Origin: Phlyctochytrium arcticum
Taxonomy: Eukaryota > Chytridiomycota > Chytridiomycetes > Chytridiales > Chytridiaceae
Direction of reading: 5' to 3'
NCBI GenBank assembly: GCA_025602905.1
Contig: JAHLKI010000008.1
Location: 62,001-126,000, forward strand
Length of the DNA stretch: 64,000 bases
The position numbers and the translations under genes were made by a program. The notes under the pieces are model-generated. The model was not told the DNA's origin and did not search any database. It saw nothing but the letters and a program-made list of their open reading frames with translations. Positions 58,156 to 64,000 of this stretch are shown here, piece by piece; position 1 is the first letter of the stretch; every line of letters starts with the position of its first letter.

Positions 58156-60248
58156 ATGGGAATATTACACGACAAGGCTAAAGCAGGAGATGTTTCTGCG
58201 GTGCGGGAATACCTGACAGATGCAGACTCACCTGGTGATGGTGTTACGGAAAGGTATGTCGATGCTTGTTGTCTTCAGGGATGGGAACTTATCCGACCCG
58301 TAGGGACCTCCATGAGCATACTGCTTTGCATATAGCAGCAAAATATGGTATTTAGATTCTCACCATCACTTTTAACCAATACGCAACTGACCTGCCACTT
58401 AGGCCATGCCGGCCTTGTTAATTTCCTGACTACCCAGCCCAACCTTGACATGGATGCCCTCAATATCGCTGGCGATACGGCGCTCATTCTTGCTGCAAGT
58501 AACGGACATCTGGATGTCGTCAAGAAGGTGGGTTTACATTATTTCGAATAGTACCCAGGAGTGTTGATCATGCCTTTGGCAGCTAGCTTGTCGACAAAGG
58601 TGCAAATGGTATGTTTGTACTTGACACGTTCAATTTGTTTATTTGAGCTGCCTTGACCGCGAATTCACACATTTCTCAGTCAATCGAGCCAATGATCATG
58701 GCAACACTGCTCTGCATTACGCATGCTTCTATCGCCGTTCAGAAATGGCCATTTACCTGGTTCGTCAGGCGGGTGCGCATGTCGCCGTAAAGAACAAATA
58801 CCAAAAGACCCCTTTGGCACGGACAAGTGATGAGATTCGCGATGAGCTCAAGGATGAAAAGTCTGCGGGAAAGGCGGTCATGGCGCAAGGTGACTGAACG
58901 GAAGATTGCACAGTGTTATGGAATTGGTTGTTGACAGAGTGATGTTTTCTAGCGCGTACGTTTGCCCAAGCCAAAGAAGAAGCCAAGCTGCGTTTTCTTG
59001 CCAAAGGTAACCCAGCTGTTCTGAGGATTATCGCACTTTTGCGAAACGGGACTGATGACTTGATTCGATTACAGGCGGCGTAGATTGGGAGATTGCCGCC
59101 TCATCCGTTCAAACACAACCCGCTGCACTCTCACGCTCGCGTCACTTCCTTACGCGCCGTGGCCGATGGAATAACTACGACGTTGTCATCAAGACACCAC
59201 TATACCAAACCCCAGTCTCTATTTCTGAGAATACTCTTCAAGCCCTCAAGAATGACATTATGGCCGTACGCAAACTGGTACACGCCAACCTAATGGGAAT
59301 TCTGGCCGCGTGTGTCACCCCGCCGAATGTAGGGGTCTTGACTGAGGCAGCGGTGTGCGGAGATGCCTATGGATTTCTGCATGACGCCAGTGTAGAGATG
59401 GAGGCGGACGTAGCCATGGGAATGGCTTTGGGAATATGCCGTGGTTAGTGGTCAGCTTCTGCAAAGTTTGTGCGCGTAGTCGTCCAACTGTTTCCGATAG
59501 GTATGCAGTTCTTGCATTCACAATCACCGCCTATTCCACATGGCAATCTCAAGACACAGAATATTCTGGTATGCTTTAAAGAACCGAGGAAAGGTACCAC
59601 TTATTGATCATTGTCCTGTGTTTTTCACAGCTCATGGAAGACGGGAACGTAAAACTCTGCGACTATGGGCTCCTCTCGACTCCTCTATTTCATCCACGAT
59701 CCGACCCTGCAACTCGCTACTTATCCGGTACCGAGTGGCTCGCGCCCGAGGTGTTGAAAGGACGCGCCGGAGGCCCTCCTTCTCTTCCTCCACCGACCCC
59801 TTCCACATTGTCCCTTCTTCCATCACAATCTTTTGTCTCTACCGATCCCGGCGCGTCAGGAGACGATTTTGGAAACGTATCTTTGAAGAAAGATACAGTC
59901 GTTCCGGTACCACTTCCGCCGCTCGCGCGGGTGGACGAGCTGAAAGTAGACGTCTACGCATACGGAATGGTTCTCCACGAGATTGTTACACGAACTTGGC
60001 CATACGAGGATATGAATGCCATGCATGTTGGGATGAAGGTCCTTCTGGAAAATGCAAGGCCAGTCATACCTGCCTACGTACCTGAACAATTAGTAAGGGG
60101 TTCAGAGTCAGAAGATATGACTTGAATTGATCACTTATGGTTTCCATAATAGACAAAAATCATGACGGCTTGCTGGGCGACAAATCCTGAGGAGCGTCCA
60201 ACCTTTGATGAAATATTGACAGACCTGCTGACCATGGCGACGGACTAA
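58156..60248 (+). CDS. Integrin-linked-kinase-like protein: ankyrin repeats plus pseudokinase
   Basis: Ten exons: 58156-58253, 58304-58347, 58403-58527, 58587-58608, 58680-58889, 58953-59006, 59075-59443, 59501-59568, 59631-60092, 60153-60248; 515 residues, frame-checked. Residues 1-165 form four to five ankyrin repeats (HTALHIAAKYGH, NIAGDTALILAASNGHLDVV, NDHGNTALHYACFYRR). The kinase-like domain has the Lys of VVIKT, no Gly-rich loop, HGNLKTQNIL in place of HRD, and DYG in place of DFG, so catalysis is doubtful. The C-lobe part YEDMNAMHVGMKVLLENARP and TACWATNPEERPTFDEIL closely resembles ILK. A Pro-rich insert follows the APE motif. In animals ILK is a scaffold binding PINCH and parvin at integrin adhesions; partners here are unknown. 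Confidence 0.8.
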
Positions 60249-60523
60249 GGTCTGCTGCGTAGCTCCAATCCTGTATCATAATCACTGAATAACGTGCTCC
60301 GTCCCATTCCTCCTCGGACTTGGCATAACCCCAATTACTGTTGCACCGCCCTCTTGCCTCTATTTCTGGCACCAACTGATCCCGTGGTGATGACTTCTGC
60401 AATTGAACGAATGGTCCTCTTCCTCAGATGGCCAAGGTCAAGGATAAGAAATCTTTGTCATATATTCTCCCCAATCCCAATAATGAACATGAACACACAA
60501 ATCTAGTGACGAACTGCAACTTT
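60249..60523. other. Convergent intergenic spacer
   Basis: 275 bp between the stops of the ILK-like gene and TIM13. No other feature seen. Confidence 0.45.
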
Positions 60524-60898
60524 CTAAACTGCATTCTCCTTTTGCGCTCGTCGTAAATATGAATTGGATACAACGTTCCAAGCTTCCTGGTACCGATCCG
60601 AACATCTCTGCAGACAAGTCTTGACAAATAGTTGAAATAAGCACAATCGTGTGTGGCCGAGAGTCTGGTGACCCTTACCTCCTCGGACGAGTCAAGCTTT
60701 GTTCCGGGCTTGATGACACACTTTGCGAAGCACTTGTTGTTGATTTTCTATAATGGTTTTTGGATGTTAGGTATAAATAAAGAAGCTGTCGCTCTGGCAA
60801 ATGAGCAAGCAACTTACGGACAGCAGTTCTTGGAAGTTTTGCATAGCGACCTCCCGGCGGATCTGGTCCATTAGCTCTTGTGCTTTCTCGGATGGCAT
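60524..60898 (-). CDS. TIM13: TIM13-like small mitochondrial import chaperone
   Basis: Three exons, 60898-60818, 60747-60679 and 60619-60524; 81 residues, frame-checked. It has the twin C-x3-C motifs CFAKC and CLQRC, the IREVAMQNFQELL-like first helix (read as QIRREVAMQNFQELLSKI) and DRYQEAWNVVSNSYLRR of the second helix. Tim13 pairs with Tim8 in a hexamer in the intermembrane space and guides hydrophobic inner- and outer-membrane precursors. Length fits the family (80-105 residues). Divergent from the orphan gene at 61080. Confidence 0.9.
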
Positions 60899-61079
60899 GG
60901 TTCGTCGTCGGTAGCAGAGTCAAAGATTTGCTGTGGGATAGGTTGACAAGTCTCAATTGTGACGGCGAACTTGAAAACACCGGTTACACCGCAATCCAAG
61001 CGTATCAACAAAGTGCACAGCCACCTGGCCATATTCCAAATTCCAATGTCCATCGGAGTTTGCCCAACAAGTCCTCAAG
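60899..61079. promoter_or_regulatory. Shared divergent promoter, TIM13 / orphan gene
   Basis: 181 bp between opposite start codons; both promoters must lie here. No specific element was identified. Confidence 0.4.
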
Positions 61080-63107
61080 ATGCCGAGCGGATTACTGTTG
61101 CAACCCATTGACTGGTCCCGCTCCCGCGAACCGAAATTCATGCGGAGGATAGGGAGGCTGACGGAGGTCCAATGGGACTGGCACCATTTCCTGGGCGACT
61201 ACGAAAAGTGGGCCAAGCCCAAGAAGATGCCTCTGCTGTCCGAACTTTTGAACGCGTCGTGCACTGTGGACTCTGTCGCAGACGCTCTGCTCAAATTTTT
61301 TCAGAGCATTGTGAAGGGCCATTCGCATGGACTAGGTCCTAACCTGCCCAAGCCGAGATGCATCCAGCGAGCGTTTGAAGGATTCTCGCGGTACCTCCGA
61401 CAAGGGTCGCGTCCGGTCGATTTGTTTACCGACCCAGAGTTTGAGGAGCTGCGCAATTTGGCCAATGCTAAGATGCGAGTGTATTCTATATGGAGGAGGG
61501 ACGCGAGGACCGGTGGAACGTTGGGCATCATTGCGAGAGCAGTCACGGGCGATCTTGCGCGGGATACCGTACCGACTATCCCTTTTGTGGATGATGAGGA
61601 AAGGCAACTTTTAGCGTCTGATGCATATAGCAAGACCACCGCTCTGGGGCTACAAAGACGTGTGCAATGGCACCTTGAGAAACTTTTAACTCTCATCAAC
61701 CTTCCTCATTATCCGCTTCTCGCCACGCAGTTTGATCTGTTGACTGACATGAACGGCGTGCCGTACTATACGGTTGATTTGGGGTTCGGAGCCGCAGGCT
61801 ATAACCCAATGGATTACGAATCATCCGACGAGGAAGATATGGAAGAGATTGCCAGTTTGACTGTCCCGCTCAAGTTTTCTATATACAATTCCGCTGCCGT
61901 AGACGACATCAAACTCTACCTCTCCCTGCGCCCCAAGGATTCACACGACGCGTTCTATCTCCAAATCAGAAAAGATGCAACGGATGACCCATCCACCTTC
62001 TACAAAACGAACCGGTTGGGTGAAAGTGCTGTTAAGAAGTTACTGAAAGAAGGATCTGCTGCCGCAAACATTGGCGATTTGACGCTGACAAATCGGCCCG
62101 CCGGCATTCCAGGTGGCCGCACCCGTCTGCGACAGTCTCTGCCCAAGACAGGTCCCACCCTGCATCCTATGTGTCGCCCTCGCACCAACTCATGGTGGAC
62201 TACAGGGCCCGAAGAGAGGGCGCAAGCGAGTGCTCTGTCTCCTGGACGGACACGAGCTAGAGTGCCACCCAACGCGATCGGTGCAGCATCTGTCATTGAA
62301 AGCATTACTCCCTCAGGCCCATCCTCCAGCAAACGACCGTGTCTGGACAGGGAAGGTGCAGGTGCACCTACTCTTATCACTGCCCCAAAGACTCCAGTGA
62401 CAACAGCAAATGCATCTGCGCTTATCACTGCCCCAACGACTCCAATGAATCCAATGACTCCAGTGACTCCAAGGACTCCAATGACACCAGCGACGACCAG
62501 CCCCAATGCACCTGCCCCTGGTACTCCCACAATCATCATTGAAGAAGACCCTACACCCAGCGGACTGCTTAGCTCACACCGGACGGAAAGCCCAAGCGAT
62601 GAGAAAATAGTACCCCCAAGTGCGATTTCCCCACTTTCACCGGAGGAAGTACAAGCTGAGAATATTACCGCTAACACCGCAATTATTCTCACCAGCAACT
62701 CCAAAACCACTACCCGTCCCGAGCAGCATGATTTGCAGTCACTCGATTCCAGTCTTGAGATTGACCTGGAAGCCAACCCATTCGTTGACACGCTCCCCAG
62801 GTCCGATACCACCATCCGCCCATTCCACTCCCAACCCCGATATCCCATCGGATTCTTCACTTCCAAACCCACCACCATCACCCCCACCACCACCACCGAC
62901 AACGATGACGACTGCGCGATAGTCTCATACCACCCAGCGTCTCCTACCACTCAAACCCCTAAAAAGCGGAAAGCCTTGCAAGACATTGAATGCAATATCT
63001 CTGTTGCGCCGTCCAGTGCTGACGCGTTCCGGGCCGGTTTACCGGAGCTGCTAGAGACGTTTCGGCAGTCGGATCGAAAAGTTGTTGTGAACATCACCTA
63101 TACTTAA
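61080..63107 (+). CDS. Orphan 675-residue protein with disordered Thr/Pro-rich C-terminal half
   Basis: Single uninterrupted frame from ATG 61080 to TAA. Residues 1-330 look globular, with helices and Trp-rich patches (WDWHHFLGDYEKWAKP; KMRVYSIWRRDARTGG; GVPYYTVDLGFGAAGYN). Residues 340-620 are low complexity, with repeated ITAP-x-TP and x-TP-MTP units. The last 50 residues include a basic KKRKALQDI patch that may be a nuclear signal. No family recognised. The lack of introns in a long gene is unusual beside its neighbours and could mean a retrocopy or a mobile-element origin, but no transposon ends were seen. Confidence 0.65.
   Translation: MPSGLLLQPIDWSRSREPKFMRRIGRLTEVQWDWHHFLGDYEKWAKPKKMPLLSELLNASCTVDSVADALLKFFQSIVKGHSHGLGPNLPKPRCIQRAFEGFSRYLRQGSRPVDLFTDPEFEELRNLANAKMRVYSIWRRDARTGGTLGIIARAVTGDLARDTVPTIPFVDDEERQLLASDAYSKTTALGLQRRVQWHLEKLLTLINLPHYPLLATQFDLLTDMNGVPYYTVDLGFGAAGYNPMDYESSDEEDMEEIASLTVPLKFSIYNSAAVDDIKLYLSLRPKDSHDAFYLQIRKDATDDPSTFYKTNRLGESAVKKLLKEGSAAANIGDLTLTNRPAGIPGGRTRLRQSLPKTGPTLHPMCRPRTNSWWTTGPEERAQASALSPGRTRARVPPNAIGAASVIESITPSGPSSSKRPCLDREGAGAPTLITAPKTPVTTANASALITAPTTPMNPMTPVTPRTPMTPATTSPNAPAPGTPTIIIEEDPTPSGLLSSHRTESPSDEKIVPPSAISPLSPEEVQAENITANTAIILTSNSKTTTRPEQHDLQSLDSSLEIDLEANPFVDTLPRSDTTIRPFHSQPRYPIGFFTSKPTTITPTTTTDNDDDCAIVSYHPASPTTQTPKKRKALQDIECNISVAPSSADAFRAGLPELLETFRQSDRKVVVNITYT
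62375..62520 (+). repeat. Coding Thr-Pro microrepeat
   Basis: Imperfect tandem units around ACTCCAATGA/ACTCCAGTGA encode TP-MNP-MTP-VTP-RTP-MTP. A longer unit, CTTATCACTGCCCCAA plus ACTCCA, occurs twice about 48 nt apart and gives LITAPKTP and LITAPTTP. This indicates slippage-driven growth of the disordered region. Confidence 0.7.
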
Positions 63108-63464
63108 GGGTGACATTGGGCATGCGGGTGCAGGAATTTTTTGGGATCGCTGTTATCCGATACCGAGACTGTATAAAGTAGAGCACCTAGCGCTGGTCCA
63201 CATCATCGACTCCCACTTTCTCGCTCTCAGTTCAAATACCCAGTGACGGATCTTGGTCAAATTACAAGGGCGGTAGGGACCATTGATATATGTATTTTGG
63301 CTATCTTGCCGGCGGACACTCTCTGCCATTCTGTTATTACCGCCATTCCTTTGTGTGCTAAAGTAGGTTCTTGACCTTGCATAGAAATATGTCAAAATGT
63401 AAAATATGTAATATACAGAAATAAAACCTTTTCCAAAGTCAATACCAAAAAAAATTGAACGCCC
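63108..63464. other. Convergent intergenic spacer
   Basis: About 360 bp between the stop of the orphan gene and the stop of the choice-of-anchor-A gene; contains an A-rich tract near 63450. No other feature seen. Confidence 0.45.
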
Positions 63465-64000
63465 TCAACTCGATGTTTTCTCAACAATAACGGAACTCGG
63501 CAACTTAACCGGCGCACACCCGTCAAACAACGGCCCATTGATTTTAGACCCTTCTCCTGACAATGCCACCTTCCCCAAGGCATACACACCCCCAAGTACC
63601 CTCGACGACTCAATCTCCACATCGCCTTTGGCCACCACCGTCCCAAAAATTTCCGATCCGACAATCCGGACTTTGGCCGCCCCATAAAAGTTCCAGATGA
63701 CTTTATGCGGAAAAGTCAGCATGGTCGTATCTACATTATCCAGGACGACGGTTTCGCCGGAATTGGGACTGTCAATGTTGATGATGAGGGTGGCGCCGGG
63801 GTCCAAGTCCATGTGGGCGGGTTGGCCGGTTGCGGTTGTGGGTTGAGACCCGCGGGTGCCGATCGTTAGCCCAAATATCTTTATGGTTGAGATGATCCAG
63901 CCGTCTAGATGGACAATGTGGGTTGATGGTCCCGAGGAGAGTGGGGCGTTGTCTCCTACGGACGATGGTGACGACCCGAATTTGCCCCGTAAGTTATGAA
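63465..64000 (-). CDS. Choice-of-anchor-A-like surface protein, C-terminal part (5' partial)
   Basis: The frame is open from the right edge to a stop at 63465, about 178 residues. Motifs such as HMDLDPGATLIINIDSP, HKVIWNFYGAAKVRIVGSEI, GTVVAKGDVEIESSRVLGGV and KINGPLF match the choice-of-anchor-A beta-helix domain found in bacterial and fungal surface or secreted proteins: a Val-Ile-Trp-Asn-Phe core followed by a G-x-(I/V)-(L/V)-A turn. The rest of the gene and any signal peptide lie beyond the window. The C-terminus ends VIVEKTSS, with no anchor seen. Confidence 0.7.
   Translation of the reverse strand, partial: HNLRGKFGSSPSSVGDNAPLSSGPSTHIVHLDGWIISTIKIFGLTIGTRGSQPTTATGQPAHMDLDPGATLIINIDSPNSGETVVLDNVDTTMLTFPHKVIWNFYGAAKVRIVGSEIFGTVVAKGDVEIESSRVLGGVYALGKVALSGEGSKINGPLFDGCAPVKLPSSVIVEKTSS

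Noticed and set aside
62000..62950. 316-codon open frame on the minus strand inside the orphan gene
   Set aside because: It mirrors the low-complexity Thr/Pro region of the + strand frame, giving a Val/Gly-rich translation with no motif. Treated as an antisense shadow.
1..64000. CRISPR arrays, rRNA or tRNA genes, bacterial operons
   Set aside because: No regularly spaced repeats, no rRNA-like sequence and no recognisable tRNA cloverleaf were seen; gene structure is clearly eukaryotic.

Overview
The window is nuclear DNA of a eukaryote, most likely a zoosporic (chytrid-like) fungus. Genes carry many short introns (mostly 55-80 nt) with GT..AG ends and CTAAC/CTGAC-like branch sites. The gene content is fungal (RRP17, BUD13, TIM13, sterol-glucosyltransferase-like enzymes), but a Kintoun/DNAAF2 orthologue points to a motile flagellum. 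The lineage is an inference; no species is claimed.

Region 1, 1-33 kb, is almost entirely secreted or surface protein genes. A giant gene (left edge to 14829, +) encodes at least 4,694 residues: a helical HEAT-like N-terminal part, about 17 Ig/FN3-like repeats with a (V/I)D-x-TPP signature, EGF modules, a WSC-like module, a fibronectin-type-II-like module and C-terminal FG-GAP-like calcium loops. A second giant gene (32933-22379, -) has a signal peptide and the same Ig/FN3-like repeats. Between them lie a small membrane protein and two secreted orphan proteins whose coding ends overlap convergently near 17.4 kb.

Region 2, 33.9-45.4 kb, is metabolic or membrane related: a membrane-anchored spermidine-synthase-like protein, a recent tandem pair of sterol-glucosyltransferase-like genes, and a membrane protein joining a MORN-like motif to a DUF900 alpha/beta hydrolase.

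Region 3, 45.45-50.01 kb, is a Mutator-like transposon (MULE) with a DDE/SWIM transposase. Its left terminal inverted repeat is split by about 1.8 kb of DNA holding a frameshifted NOP53 copy, a Pack-MULE-like gene capture.

Region 4, 50.9-64 kb, is a dense block of housekeeping genes: Kintoun, NAA50-like acetyltransferase, RRP17/NOL12, a SYP7-like Qc-SNARE, BUD13, an integrin-linked-kinase-like ankyrin pseudokinase, TIM13, an orphan 675-residue protein and the C-terminus of a choice-of-anchor-A protein. Several of these are divergent pairs sharing 140-200 bp promoters. Exon models marked as frame-checked add up to whole codons; models for the two minus-strand secreted genes and the + strand secreted gene are only partly resolved.
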